NCBI GenBank assembly: GCA_016722445.1
Contig: JADKIZ010000001.1
Coordinates: forward strand, 1 to 64,000
Direction of reading: 5' to 3'
DNA length: 64,000 bases
Source: Flavobacteriales bacterium
GTDB taxonomy: Bacteria > Bacteroidota > Bacteroidia > Flavobacteriales_D > Sanyastnellaceae
The position numbers and the translations under genes are program-made. Positions 1 through 8,562 of this stretch are shown here, in pieces (within the stretch, counting starts at the first letter, position 1; each line of letters starts with the position of its first letter). The notes below the pieces were generated by a model. It was not told the DNA's origin and searched no databases. It worked only from the letters and a program-made list of their open reading frames with translations.

Positions 1-255
1 AAGAATGGCCTTCATAAAACTCCAGACGACTTCCCATTTTGATGCTGACACAATCCTTTGATTGAGCTCGATCACTTCAACATTGGATGGCAGTTCAAAT
101 GTCGGCTTATCCCCTTTTCCAAAATGATCGTGCGGATAGATATAAATGTGCTCAAAGTGTTTCGACAACACAGCCAGTTCATGTGCCACATACTGTTCCC
201 TGTGATGAAACGGGAATTGTTTGGTCAGTAAAATCAGATTTGAAGGTTGCAACAT
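1..255 (-). CDS. Glycosyltransferase, N-terminal part (cut by window edge)
   Basis: Reading leftward from an ATG at 255-253 gives 85 codons with no stop, running off the window edge. The product starts MLQPSNLILLTKQFPF and continues with an alternating hydrophobic/charged pattern (HELAVLSKHF, IYIYPHD, NVEVIELN) that resembles the first Rossmann half of family 4-type glycosyltransferases, where a loop after the first strand (here KQFPFHHREQY) leads into a helix that recruits the acceptor. Only the N-terminal fifth to quarter of such a protein is present, so donor-binding motifs cannot be seen and the substrate is unknown. The gene diverges from the 2-oxoglutarate dehydrogenase E2 gene. The fold assignment is inference from pattern; the open frame is direct observation. 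Confidence 0.5.
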   Translation of the reverse strand, partial: MLQPSNLILLTKQFPFHHREQYVAHELAVLSKHFEHIYIYPHDHFGKGDKPTFELPSNVEVIELNQRIVSASKWEVVWSFMKAIL

Positions 256-488
256 GGCAGTCGCCAAAGCTAACCCGCCGGAAATAGATTTTGGAATTCG
301 TCTTATAAAATTTGAAAAACTGCAACCCGTATTTCATCCGATTGACCGCACAGTAATTGGTTGTTAGGATGAAATGACCTTGGAGTTTCAGAGCTTTCAC
401 ACCCAAAAATCGCTTTCCACATCAAACCCGTAAAAACATGACCTCAGCTATGTGTAAAAACCATAAATCCAATGCAGATTTGCAGCGG

Positions 489-496
489 TAATTTTG
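489..496 (+). promoter_or_regulatory. Candidate Bacteroidota -7 element before sucB
   Basis: The bases TAATTTTG match the Bacteroidota sigma-A -7 consensus TANNTTTG exactly and lie 26 bases before the ATG at 522. I see no convincing TTG-type -33 element at the expected 19-23 base spacing, so this is a motif match only. Confidence 0.3.
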
Positions 497-521
497 CCAA
501 AAGGCAATTCATACTACTTCT

Positions 522-1777
522 ATGTCAAAAATTGAAATGAAAGTTCCCTCACCGGGAGAAAGCATCAGTGAAGTCATCATCGCCAATTGGTTGGTGAAAG
601 ACGGTGATTACGTTGAAAACGGACAAGTGATCGCGGAAATCGACAGTGATAAAGCAACACTTGAGCTTGCAGCAGAAGCGAGTGGAACCATTTCAATCAA
701 GGCAGCAGCAGGTGATACTGTTGCGGTGGGTGCCATTGCGGCAGTCATCGACACCTCGGCTGCAAAACCAGAAGGGGCAGCAGCACCTGCGAAAGTTGCA
801 GAGAAAAAAGAGGAGAAAAAGGTAGAACCAGTCAAAGCAGAAGCAGCTCCGAATCCGATGCCAGTAGCTGCGAAAGCAGGATATGCAGCAGGTACGCCAT
901 CTGTTTCAGCAGCAAAAATCATGGCTGAAAACAACATCTCTTCGGCGCAAGTCAACGGCACCGGTCCGGGTGGACGCATTACCAAAGGCGATGTTTTGAG
1001 TGCCATGGCGGCTTCCCTACAGAATCGGTAAGTCGTCATTCAGGAGCCCGCACAGAACGTCGCGAAAAAATGACCAATCTGCGCAAGAAAATTTCGGAAA
1101 GACTGGTCAGTGTCAAAAACAACACGGCCATGCTCACGACATTCAATGAAGTGAACATGAAGCCGATCATGGATTTGCGTACGAAATACAAAGATGTTTT
1201 CAAGGAAAAACACGGGGTGGGCTTAGGTTTTATGTCATTCTTCACAAAGGCATGTAGCGAAGCTCTTTTTGCATTTCCTGCAGTGAATGCGCGCATAGAA
1301 GGTGGCGAAATCGTTTACCACGACTACACCGATATCGGCATCGCTGTTTCAAGTCCGAAAGGCTTGATGGTACCGATTGTACGCAATGTGGAAATGATGG
1401 GATTGGCCGATATTGAAAGCAACATTGGCAGTTTGGCCAAAAAAGTACGCGATGGAAAAATCACTGTAGATGAGATGCAAGGCGGCACGTTCACCATTAC
1501 CAATGGTGGCGTATTTGGATCCATGCTTTCTACACCGATCATCAATCCTCCGCAAAGTGCTATTCTGGGTATGCACAACATCGTGGAGCGTCCGGTAGCA
1601 GAAAATGGTCAGGTTGTCATACGCCCAATCATGTATGTGGCTTTGAGCTACGACCACCGCATCATCGATGGTCGCGAAAGTGTGAGTTTCTTGGTGAAAG
1701 TGAAAGACATGTTGGAGAATCCTGAGCGCATGCTATTCAGTGGTAAAACTGCAGAAGAAGTCTTGTTGGGGTTGTAA
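522..1777 (+). CDS. sucB: Dihydrolipoyllysine succinyltransferase (2-oxoglutarate dehydrogenase E2), frameshifted
   Basis: E2 core of the 2-oxoglutarate dehydrogenase complex, moving the succinyl group from lipoamide to CoA in the TCA cycle. The first frame (522-1031) holds the lipoyl domain with the lipoylation lysine at residue 44 in DSDKATLE, an Ala/Pro/Lys-rich linker, and the E3-binding domain (VSAAKIMAENNIS through GPGGRITKGDVL). The catalytic acyltransferase domain lies in the next frame (1070-1777) and ends with the active-site motif SYDHRIIDGRE. Adding one C to the CCC run near 1015 joins the frames as AASPTESVSRHSGARTERR, the expected linker leading into the conserved RREKM-LRKKISERL start of the core. 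The break is therefore probably a one-base undercall. No sucA lies in the window; the upstream neighbour is on the other strand. Confidence 0.9.
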
Positions 1778-1941
1778 TTCATCGACCTCTTTCTTTTCAC
1801 TCTTTGAATCTGAAGCATTCTTAAATGCTTAAACCCCTTACAGACAAGGGTTTCGGATGACTGCTTACACAAACTTCCTTTTGGTTGTTTTTTGTGGTTG
1901 AAAAAATTACAGTTTACAGTGTGGAATAGGGTTCATGACTC

Positions 1942-1949
1942 TAATTTTA
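1942..1949 (+). promoter_or_regulatory. Weak candidate -7 element before the nuo operon
   Basis: TAATTTTA matches seven of eight positions of the Bacteroidota TANNTTTG element and sits 31 bases before the preferred nuoA start at 1980. No clear -33 element is seen. If real, the longer nuoA reading starting at 1935 would begin upstream of the promoter, which favours the 1980 start. Confidence 0.2.
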
Positions 1950-1979
1950 CCCCGATTTCATAAAATCATTGTGACCTGT

Positions 1980-2354
1980 ATGGAAACCGCACCAACTCTA
2001 TTTTCCCAGTATTTTCCGATCGTCCTGATGGCTGTAGTGGCTATTGGGTTCGTCGTGACGACGATGGTTCTCACGCATGCCTTTGGTCCAAAACGCCCGA
2101 CCAAGGTGAAGGATGACACATTCGAGTGCGGTATTGAGGTCAAGGGCAATGCCCGTTCTCCCTTTTCCGTGAAGTATTTTCTTGTTGCAATCCTGTTTGT
2201 ATTGTTCGATGTCGAGGTAATTTTTATGTATCCCTGGGCAGTGAACTTTCGCGAATTGGGTGTGTTTGGTCTGATAGAAATGTTCTCTTTCATGGGACTC
2301 ATGATTGTCGGACTGATATACATCATCCGCCGCGGGGCATTGAAGTGGGATTGA
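1980..2354 (+). CDS. nuoA: NADH-quinone oxidoreductase subunit A
   Basis: Small membrane subunit of respiratory complex I, at the junction between the peripheral arm and the membrane arm. The 124-residue product has three hydrophobic helices (about residues 9-30, 62-82 and 95-115) and the family signature FECGIEV before helix 2, followed by FDVEVIFMYPWA, the acidic stretch conserved in NuoA/ND3. I prefer the ATG at 1980 (METAPTLF) over one 15 codons upstream because the shorter form has the normal family length and the upstream extension is not NuoA-like. It is the first gene of a tightly packed operon running to nuoN. Confidence 0.95.
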   Translation: METAPTLFSQYFPIVLMAVVAIGFVVTTMVLTHAFGPKRPTKVKDDTFECGIEVKGNARSPFSVKYFLVAILFVLFDVEVIFMYPWAVNFRELGVFGLIEMFSFMGLMIVGLIYIIRRGALKWD

Positions 2355-2392
2355 TAACAGAACATCAACTGATTTTTGCCGTTTTTAAAAAA

Positions 2393-2944
2393 ATGAGTAC
2401 AACCGTAGATATTCGTCCGGAGCATCAGCCACCGGGCATCGAAGGACCGGGATTTATGGCCACCAGCCTCGATAAGGTCGTTGGTCTTGCCCGCGCCAAC
2501 TCACTCTGGCCATTGCCTTTCGCGACATCATGTTGTGGTATTGAGTTCATGGCTACCATGGCCTCTCACTACGATCTTTCGCGTTTCGGCATGGAGCGTT
2601 TGAGTTTCTCACCGCGCCAAGCCGATTTGCTGATGGTGATGGGAACCATTTCCAAAAAAATGGGGCCGATTCTTCGTCAGGTATACGAACAAATGGCAGA
2701 ACCAAAATGGGTCCTGAGTATGGGTGCTTGTGCAAGCAGCGGAGGAATATTCGACACTTACTCTGTATTGCAAGGAATAGACAGAATCATTCCGGTGGAT
2801 GTGTACATCCCTGGCTGTCCCCCACGTCCCGAGCAGGTTCTCGATGGAATTCTCAAAATTCAGGAGTTGGCCAAAAATGAAGGTCGCAGCAGAAGAACAT
2901 CTCCAGAATACAAAGCAATGCTTCAGAAATACGGATTGGAATAA
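2393..2944 (+). CDS. nuoB: NADH-quinone oxidoreductase subunit B
   Basis: Peripheral-arm subunit that carries the terminal [4Fe-4S] cluster N2, which passes electrons to quinone. From the ATG at 2393 the product is 183 residues. All four N2 ligands are visible: adjacent Cys47-Cys48 (TSCCGIEF), Cys113 (GACASSGG) and Cys142 (PGCPPRPE). The reading frame is open upstream to 2345, but that part overlaps the end of nuoA and is not conserved in character, so the MSTTVDIRPE start is preferred. The ligands are intact, so the protein should be functional. Confidence 0.96.
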   Translation: MSTTVDIRPEHQPPGIEGPGFMATSLDKVVGLARANSLWPLPFATSCCGIEFMATMASHYDLSRFGMERLSFSPRQADLLMVMGTISKKMGPILRQVYEQMAEPKWVLSMGACASSGGIFDTYSVLQGIDRIIPVDVYIPGCPPRPEQVLDGILKIQELAKNEGRSRRTSPEYKAMLQKYGLE

Positions 2945-2954
2945 CCGGTACAAT

Positions 2955-3494
2955 ATGCATCACGAAATACATCCCAATGCTTCAGCAGCCGCAACAGAAC
3001 TGCATGACGCAGTAAAAGAAGCCTTGACGAAAGCCATCGGTGAGGGTCTTGTTCGTTCGCAGATCGACTATGACATGCCGGTTTTTATTTTGGATAAAAA
3101 CAAAGTGCATGATGGTCTATCCTTTCTGAAAAACGACCCATCCATGAAATTTGGATTTCTCACCACCATGTGCGGAATTCATTTTCCAGATAACAAGGGT
3201 GAAGAATTTGCGCTGATGTATCAGTTGCACAGTCTCGAAAAGAACCACCGCATTCGCATCAAAACGTTTATGAGTGAAAAAGATTTGGTGATGCCAACCA
3301 TCACTGATATCTGGCTCGCTGCCGATTGGATGGAACGCGAAACTTTCGATTTCTATGGATTCAAATTCGCAGGTCATCCTGATTTGCGCAGAATTCTGAA
3401 CATGGATGAAATGAATTACCATCCACTCAGAAAAGAATACGCACTGGAAGATGCCAGTCGCGATGATAAACAAGACAAATATTTCGGACGATAA
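2955..3494 (+). CDS. nuoC: NADH-quinone oxidoreductase subunit C
   Basis: Peripheral-arm 30-kDa-type subunit that supports NuoD near the quinone site. The 179-residue product contains the family signature around the WLAADWMERETFDFYGFKF segment and ends with the loop HPDLRRILNMDEM and HPLRKEYAL, which is the C-terminal hallmark of NuoC/NDUFS3. The open frame extends upstream to 2799, but that part lies inside nuoB in another frame, so the ATG at 2955 just after the nuoB stop is chosen. NuoC and NuoD are separate here, unlike the fused NuoCD of E. coli. The stop is one base before the nuoD ATG. Confidence 0.94.
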   Translation: MHHEIHPNASAAATELHDAVKEALTKAIGEGLVRSQIDYDMPVFILDKNKVHDGLSFLKNDPSMKFGFLTTMCGIHFPDNKGEEFALMYQLHSLEKNHRIRIKTFMSEKDLVMPTITDIWLAADWMERETFDFYGFKFAGHPDLRRILNMDEMNYHPLRKEYALEDASRDDKQDKYFGR

Positions 3495-3495
3495 C

Positions 3496-4722
3496 ATGAG
3501 AGGTACATCAGGAAATATCGGACAGACCTTCGGCACAGCGACAGAGGTGACAGATCAGAAGGATTATTCCATCCTCAATCTGGGTCCGACACACCCTGCG
3601 ACACACGGAATCTTCCAGAATGTGTTGACGATGGATGGAGAGGTCATTGTGAAAGCAGTACCTACCATCGGCTACATTCACAGGGCATTCGAAAAATTGG
3701 CAGAACGCCGGCCATACAATCAAATCACTCCCATCACAGATCGATTGAATTATTGTTCATCACCGATCAACAATATGGGATGGCATATGACGGTAGAAAA
3801 GTTGATTGGCTGCGATGTGCCAAAACGTGCACAATACCTGCGCGTCATCATCATGGAGTTATCGCGTATTGCCGACCACATTGTTTGTGATACGGTGATC
3901 GCAGTGGATACAGGAGCCATGACAGGCTTCCTCTATCTTTTTCAATGGAGAGAAAAAATCTACGAAATTTTTGAAGAAATCTGCGGTGCACGATTGACCA
4001 TCAACATTGGTCGAATCGGCGGAATGGAGCGCGATTTTAATGATAAGGCTTGGGATAAACTTCGTGCATTCATGAAAGAATTTCCAAAAGCACTTCATGA
4101 ATTCGATAAGCTTGTAACACGCAACAGAATATTTGTCGACAGAACGGTGAATGCCGGACCAATCACCGCTGAGCGTGCTTTGGAATTTAGTTTCACTGGA
4201 CCAAATCTTCGTGCAGCGGGTGTTGATTATGATGTACGCGTTGCTACACCATACTCATCTTATCAGGATTTCGAATTTGATATTCCTGTAGGAACCAAGG
4301 GTGATACATACGACCGTTATATGGTGCGTATGGAAGAAATGTGGCAGAGCATGCGCATCATCGAACAAGCGATCAAGAATATTCCCGATGGAAAAATCCA
4401 TGCGGATGTTCCCGAATTTTATCTACCAGATAAAGAAGATGTGTACAGCAAAATGGAAGCGCTCATCTATCACTTCAAAATCGTGATGGGTGAAACAGAT
4501 GTTCCCAAAGGTGAAGTATATCACGCAGTAGAAGGTGGTAATGGTGAGTTAGGATTTTATCTCATCAGCGATGGTGGACGCACACCATACAGACTTCACA
4601 TGAGAAGACCATGCTTTATTTATTACCAGGCATATCCTTCGATGATAGAAGGCGGCATGCTCAGCGATGCGATCCTGACCATGAGTAGCATGAATGTGAT
4701 CGCAGGTGAACTTGATGCCTGA
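3496..4722 (+). CDS. nuoD: NADH-quinone oxidoreductase subunit D
   Basis: 49-kDa-type subunit that forms the quinone-binding cavity with NuoB. The 408-residue product carries the conserved LGPTHPATHG near its N-terminus (quinone-site loop), GYIHRAFEKLAERRPYNQ, RLNYCSSPINN, and the C-terminal segment that ends in MNVIAGELDA, close to the invariant DxGE-type tail of the family (here DIV-free, ELD). The start at 3496 is chosen because upstream codons overlap nuoC and are not NuoD-like. Length is close to the usual 400-410. Translation is probably coupled to nuoC, whose stop is adjacent. Confidence 0.95.
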   Translation: MRGTSGNIGQTFGTATEVTDQKDYSILNLGPTHPATHGIFQNVLTMDGEVIVKAVPTIGYIHRAFEKLAERRPYNQITPITDRLNYCSSPINNMGWHMTVEKLIGCDVPKRAQYLRVIIMELSRIADHIVCDTVIAVDTGAMTGFLYLFQWREKIYEIFEEICGARLTINIGRIGGMERDFNDKAWDKLRAFMKEFPKALHEFDKLVTRNRIFVDRTVNAGPITAERALEFSFTGPNLRAAGVDYDVRVATPYSSYQDFEFDIPVGTKGDTYDRYMVRMEEMWQSMRIIEQAIKNIPDGKIHADVPEFYLPDKEDVYSKMEALIYHFKIVMGETDVPKGEVYHAVEGGNGELGFYLISDGGRTPYRLHMRRPCFIYYQAYPSMIEGGMLSDAILTMSSMNVIAGELDA

Positions 4723-4739
4723 TTAAAAGAAACAGAACC

Positions 4740-5282
4740 ATGTCAGATCAAAAAGTATATCGTTTTTCGGATGAAACCATGGCGACCGCTGAGCGGATCA
4801 TGCGCCGTTATCCGGAAGGAAAACAAAAGAGCGCACTCATTCCGCTTCTGCACCTTGCACAAGCAGAATTCGAAGGATGGTTAAGTCCGGGTGCCATGGA
4901 TTACGTTGCTTCTTTATTGAACATCAAACCAATCGAAGTTTATGAAGTTGCATCCTTTTATTCGATGTTCAATCTGAAAGAAGTAGGAAAATGTGTGATT
5001 GAAGTTTGTCGTACCAGTTCATGTTGGCTGATGGGCGCAGAAGATGTTGTGCGACATATTGAAAAAAAGCTTCACATCAAAGCCGGAGAAACCACCAAGG
5101 ATGGCATGTTCACTTTGAAAACAGTAGAATGTCTTGGTTCATGTGGTACCGCTCCGATGTTACAATGTGGAGGAGATTTTTATGAAAATCTCACCCTCGA
5201 AAAAGTAGATGCGTTGCTTGATAAAATGAAAGAACAAGACCGTCGCAGGGTGTACACCAAAGACGATATGGTAGAACTATAA
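4740..5282 (+). CDS. nuoE: NADH-quinone oxidoreductase subunit E (24-kDa type)
   Basis: Thioredoxin-fold subunit of the NADH dehydrogenase module, binding the [2Fe-2S] cluster N1a next to the FMN of NuoF. In the 180-residue product the four ligands are Cys90 and Cys95 (CRTSSC) and Cys131 and Cys135 (CLGSC). The N-terminal helical part (KQKSALIPLLHLAQ and GWLSPGAMDYVA) is typical of the family. The gene sits 17 bases after nuoD and 12 bases before nuoF, as expected for a co-expressed NuoEF pair. Nothing unusual. Confidence 0.95.
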   Translation: MSDQKVYRFSDETMATAERIMRRYPEGKQKSALIPLLHLAQAEFEGWLSPGAMDYVASLLNIKPIEVYEVASFYSMFNLKEVGKCVIEVCRTSSCWLMGAEDVVRHIEKKLHIKAGETTKDGMFTLKTVECLGSCGTAPMLQCGGDFYENLTLEKVDALLDKMKEQDRRRVYTKDDMVEL

Positions 5283-5294
5283 GGATCACGAAGT

Positions 5295-6641
5295 ATGGCA
5301 GGAAAAAAATTATTACTCGCAAACGACCATATCGAAGGAATCCGTTCACTTCGCGTTTACAGGCAACATGGAGGATATCAGTCGCTGGAAAAAGCGCTGA
5401 AGCAAATGACTCCGGAACAGATTGTCGAAGAGGTGAAAGCCAGTGGCCTTCGCGGCCGTGGAGGCGCGGGTTTCCCCACCGGTATGAAATGGAGTTTCCT
5501 TGCGAAACCCGAAGGTGTTGCGCGTTATCTGGTATGTAATGCCGATGAATCTGAACCTGGCACGTTCAAGGACCGCTACCTTATGGAGCGGATTCCGCAT
5601 ATTCTTATTGAAGGAATGATTGCATCGAGTTTCGCTCTTGGTGCACGTACATCATACATCTATATACGCGGTGAGTATTTTTATGTCGCCCGTATTCTCG
5701 AACAAGCCATTGCAGAAGCATATGAGGCTGGACTTCTCGGAAAAAATATCCTCAACTCCGGATTCGATCATGACTGTTACGTGCAGGTAGGTGCCGGTGC
5801 ATACATCTGCGGTGAAGAAACGGCGTTGCTGGAATCACTCGAAGGTAAGCGTGGTAATCCACGCATTAAACCACCATTTCCAGCAGTCGCAGGTCTTTAT
5901 GGTTGTCCTACAGTAGTGAACAACGTAGAAACCATTGCCGCGGTTGTGCCAATCATCCGAGATGGTGGTGCAGCATATGCATCGATTGGTATTGGAAAAA
6001 GTACCGGAACAAAATTGATTTCTGCATCAGGTCACCTCAATAAACCAGGTGTATATGAAATCGAACTCGGTGTACCTGTAGAAGAATTTATTTATTCCGA
6101 TGAATACTGCGGTGGAATTCGCAATGGCAAAAAACTAAAAGCTGTTGTTGCGGGCGGATCTTCTGTTCCGATTCTACCAGCAGAATTGATTTTGAAAACA
6201 GCCAATGGCGAACCAAGATTGATGTCTTATGAAAGTCTTGCCGATGGCGGATTTGCATCAGGCACCATGTTGGGATCAGGTGGTTTTATCGCCATGGATG
6301 AAGATACGAGTATTGTCAAAAATCTTTGGAACTTCAGCAGATTCTATCACCACGAAAGTTGCGGGCAATGTTCACCTTGTCGCGAAGGCACAGGATGGAT
6401 GGAAAAAATCCTGCATAAAATTCTCGATGGAAATGGCACGCTAGCCGATGTTGATTTACTGTGGGACATTCAATCGAAAATTGAAGGCAAAACGATTTGC
6501 CCACTCGGTGATGCTGCGGCATGGCCTGTTGCCAGCGCCATTCGTCACTTCAGAAAAGAATTTGAGGAGTATGTGAAAAACGGAAAAAATATCCGTGATG
6601 TGAAACATTACTATCGTTTGAATAATCTGGTAGAAATATGA
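5295..6641 (+). CDS. nuoF: NADH-quinone oxidoreductase subunit F (FMN and NADH site)
   Basis: 51-kDa-type subunit that oxidises NADH. The 448-residue product has the FMN/NADH-binding glycine-rich segment GLRGRGGAGFPTGMKW (about residues 51-66), the second conserved patch CNADESEPGTFKDRYL, the CGEETALLESLEG helix, and the [4Fe-4S] N3 ligands Cys356, Cys359 and Cys362 (CGQCSPC) with Cys402 in TICPLGDAAAWP. All key residues are present. Its stop codon overlaps the start codon of the following unknown gene (ATGA), so that gene is very probably translated from the same message. Confidence 0.96.
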   Translation: MAGKKLLLANDHIEGIRSLRVYRQHGGYQSLEKALKQMTPEQIVEEVKASGLRGRGGAGFPTGMKWSFLAKPEGVARYLVCNADESEPGTFKDRYLMERIPHILIEGMIASSFALGARTSYIYIRGEYFYVARILEQAIAEAYEAGLLGKNILNSGFDHDCYVQVGAGAYICGEETALLESLEGKRGNPRIKPPFPAVAGLYGCPTVVNNVETIAAVVPIIRDGGAAYASIGIGKSTGTKLISASGHLNKPGVYEIELGVPVEEFIYSDEYCGGIRNGKKLKAVVAGGSSVPILPAELILKTANGEPRLMSYESLADGGFASGTMLGSGGFIAMDEDTSIVKNLWNFSRFYHHESCGQCSPCREGTGWMEKILHKILDGNGTLADVDLLWDIQSKIEGKTICPLGDAAAWPVASAIRHFRKEFEEYVKNGKNIRDVKHYYRLNNLVEI

Positions 6642-7495
6642 AAAACATCCTCCGTCATATTCTGCTGATCAGTTTACTCGCCATGAGTCAGGCAACATTT
6701 GCCCAATGGTTTGAAGCTGTTCACAGCAAAGGAGAGTTATATGGCGGCTGGGGATGGAATCGCGCTTCATATACCAAAAGCGACATTCATTTTACAGGAG
6801 ACAGTTACGATTTTACCTTGTATGATGTTTTTGCCAAAGACAGGCAAACAGCTTTCAAAGCAGATACCTACTTTGGTTTGAAAACCATGACCATTCCGCA
6901 AACCAATCTTCGATTCGGATATTTTTTGAATGAACATTTTGCAATTACTGGTGGTGTGGATCACATGAAATATGTGATGCAGCAATATCAGACCGTCAAA
7001 ATCGAAGGACATATCGACGATCCAAAATATGCCGCCATGGTTCAGGGAGATGAAGTTGAACTTTATCCTGAGTTTTTGAAATTCGAACATACCGACGGAC
7101 TCAATTACATCAATGCAGAATTGGAATATCATCAAGGAATATTTCACTCCAAACCATTTAGTGTAACTACGCTCGGAGGAGCTGGATTCGGTGGAATGTT
7201 GCCCAAAAGCAACGTGACCCTGATGGGTTATCCTCGCAATGATGAATTTCACTTGGCAGGATATGGCTTGTCGGCGAAGTTTGGCGTTGAGTTGATTTTT
7301 TACAAATACTTCTTCATTCGTTTTGAATACAAAACGGGTTATATCAATATGCCGGATATCGTAACACGCGGCGAAAGCATAACAGATCGCGCGTCACAAC
7401 ATTTCTATTTCGCACAGCGCAATGGAATATTCGGTTTTGTATTACCACTGAAGAAAAACGAAACAGTTAAAACAAACGGTTCAACAACAGAATAA
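6638..7495 (+). CDS. Predicted outer-membrane beta-barrel protein inside the nuo operon
   Basis: The 285-residue product starts with a clear signal peptide (MKNILRHILLISLLAMSQATFAQ, cleavage after AQ likely). The mature part is rich in aromatic residues and alternating polar/hydrophobic strands (for example LRFGYFLNEHFAITGGVDHM, KYFFIRFEYKTGYINM, HFYFAQRNGIFGFVLPL) and looks like a small outer-membrane barrel; it has no cofactor motif. The ATG overlaps the nuoF stop by four bases and nuoG follows 29 bases later on the same strand, so it is embedded in the complex I operon although a periplasmic or outer-membrane protein cannot be a complex I subunit. I do not recognise a named family. The open frame, signal and overlap are direct observations; the barrel is inference. 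Confidence 0.75.
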   Translation: MKNILRHILLISLLAMSQATFAQWFEAVHSKGELYGGWGWNRASYTKSDIHFTGDSYDFTLYDVFAKDRQTAFKADTYFGLKTMTIPQTNLRFGYFLNEHFAITGGVDHMKYVMQQYQTVKIEGHIDDPKYAAMVQGDEVELYPEFLKFEHTDGLNYINAELEYHQGIFHSKPFSVTTLGGAGFGGMLPKSNVTLMGYPRNDEFHLAGYGLSAKFGVELIFYKYFFIRFEYKTGYINMPDIVTRGESITDRASQHFYFAQRNGIFGFVLPLKKNETVKTNGSTTE

Positions 7496-7524
7496 CTGTT
7501 GGAGACCAAAACATAAAAGTTGTC

Positions 7525-8541
7525 ATGGCAAAAGTTACCATAGATGGAATAACCATTGAGGTGCCGGATGGAACTACCATCCTGAACGCAGCGCGTATGA
7601 TTGGTGGTGATATTGTTCCACCAACCATGTGTTATCATTCCAAGCTAAAGACAAGCGGAGGATATTGCCGGACATGTCTGGTGAAAGTTTCCAAAGGAAG
7701 TGAAAAGGATCCACGTCCAATGCCGAAACCAGTGGCTTCATGTAGAACGAATGTAATGGACGGAATGGAAGTTGAAAATCTTCTGTCGCCTGAAATTTTG
7801 GAAGCCCGTGCAGGTGTCGTTGAGTTCCTCCTTGCGAATCACCCTTTGGATTGTCCGGTTTGTGATCAGGCAGGCGAATGCGACCTTCAAAATCTTGCTT
7901 ATGAAAATGGCAAAGTGGCTACGCGTTATGAATTTCAGAAACGTGAATTTGAAAAGATAGATATCGGAGATAAAATTCAATTGCACATGACACGATGCAT
8001 CCTTTGCTATCGTTGTGTCAAAACAGCAGATCAGATTACTGATGGCCGTGTGCATGGTGTATTGAATCGCGGTGATGTAAGTGAAATTTCAACTTACATT
8101 CAAAATGCCATCGACAATGATTTTTCAGGAAACATGATTGATGTTTGTCCTGTTGGTGCACTTACCGATAAAACATTCCGCTTCAAAAGCCGCGTATGGT
8201 ACACCAAACCTGTGGATGCACACCGCGATTGTCCGAAGTGTTCTGGCAAAGTTCGCTTGTGGTATAAAGGTGAAGAAGTATTGCGCGTGACAGGTCGCAA
8301 AGATCAATATGGCGAAGTACAAGATTGGATTTGTAATGATTGCAGATATGAAAAGAAAAACACCAGCGACTGGGTCATTGAAGGTCCATCACATGTGCTG
8401 CGTGATTCTGTTATCTCTGCCAACCATTACGAAAGTTTGAAAGCGCTCAAGGCTACCATTGACAGACAGCGCAAAGGTTTACCACACGGACACAAAACAA
8501 CCCTGGGTCATGGAGCACTTGATCCAAACAACACACATTGA
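7525..8541 (+). CDS. nuoG: NADH-quinone oxidoreductase subunit G, short form
   Basis: Iron-sulfur subunit linking NuoF to NuoI. In 338 residues it keeps the ferredoxin-type [2Fe-2S] site (Cys36, Cys48, Cys51, Cys73), the His/Cys3 [4Fe-4S] site (His106, Cys110, Cys113, Cys119) and the next [4Fe-4S] site (Cys158, Cys161, Cys164, Cys208). A last group, Cys236/Cys239 and Cys270/Cys273, forms two CxxC pairs where longer NuoG proteins start their molybdopterin-type domain. That domain, several hundred residues in E. coli, is absent. A short NuoG is known in Bacteroidota, so this is not a truncation by mutation: the frame closes normally and nuoH follows. Confidence 0.93.
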   Translation: MAKVTIDGITIEVPDGTTILNAARMIGGDIVPPTMCYHSKLKTSGGYCRTCLVKVSKGSEKDPRPMPKPVASCRTNVMDGMEVENLLSPEILEARAGVVEFLLANHPLDCPVCDQAGECDLQNLAYENGKVATRYEFQKREFEKIDIGDKIQLHMTRCILCYRCVKTADQITDGRVHGVLNRGDVSEISTYIQNAIDNDFSGNMIDVCPVGALTDKTFRFKSRVWYTKPVDAHRDCPKCSGKVRLWYKGEEVLRVTGRKDQYGEVQDWICNDCRYEKKNTSDWVIEGPSHVLRDSVISANHYESLKALKATIDRQRKGLPHGHKTTLGHGALDPNNTH

Positions 8542-8562
8542 CAACACAACCTATAAGCGTAT

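Noticed and set aside
608..1039. 143-residue leftward open frame
   Set aside because: Antisense to the Ala/Lys-rich lipoyl and linker region of sucB, whose codon pattern opens the opposite strand.
1005..1075. Programmed ribosomal frameshift in sucB
   Set aside because: No slippery heptamer or downstream structure; adding one C to a CCC run gives the normal linker, and similar breaks occur in many unrelated genes.
1822..1856. Hairpins after sucB considered as a terminator
   Set aside because: The seven-base stem at about 1812-1829 has no U-tract and the second inverted repeat has a bulge; not strong enough to list.
7525..8541. NuoG taken as truncated by mutation
   Set aside because: Short NuoG is normal in Bacteroidota, all classical cluster ligands are present and spacing to nuoH is normal.
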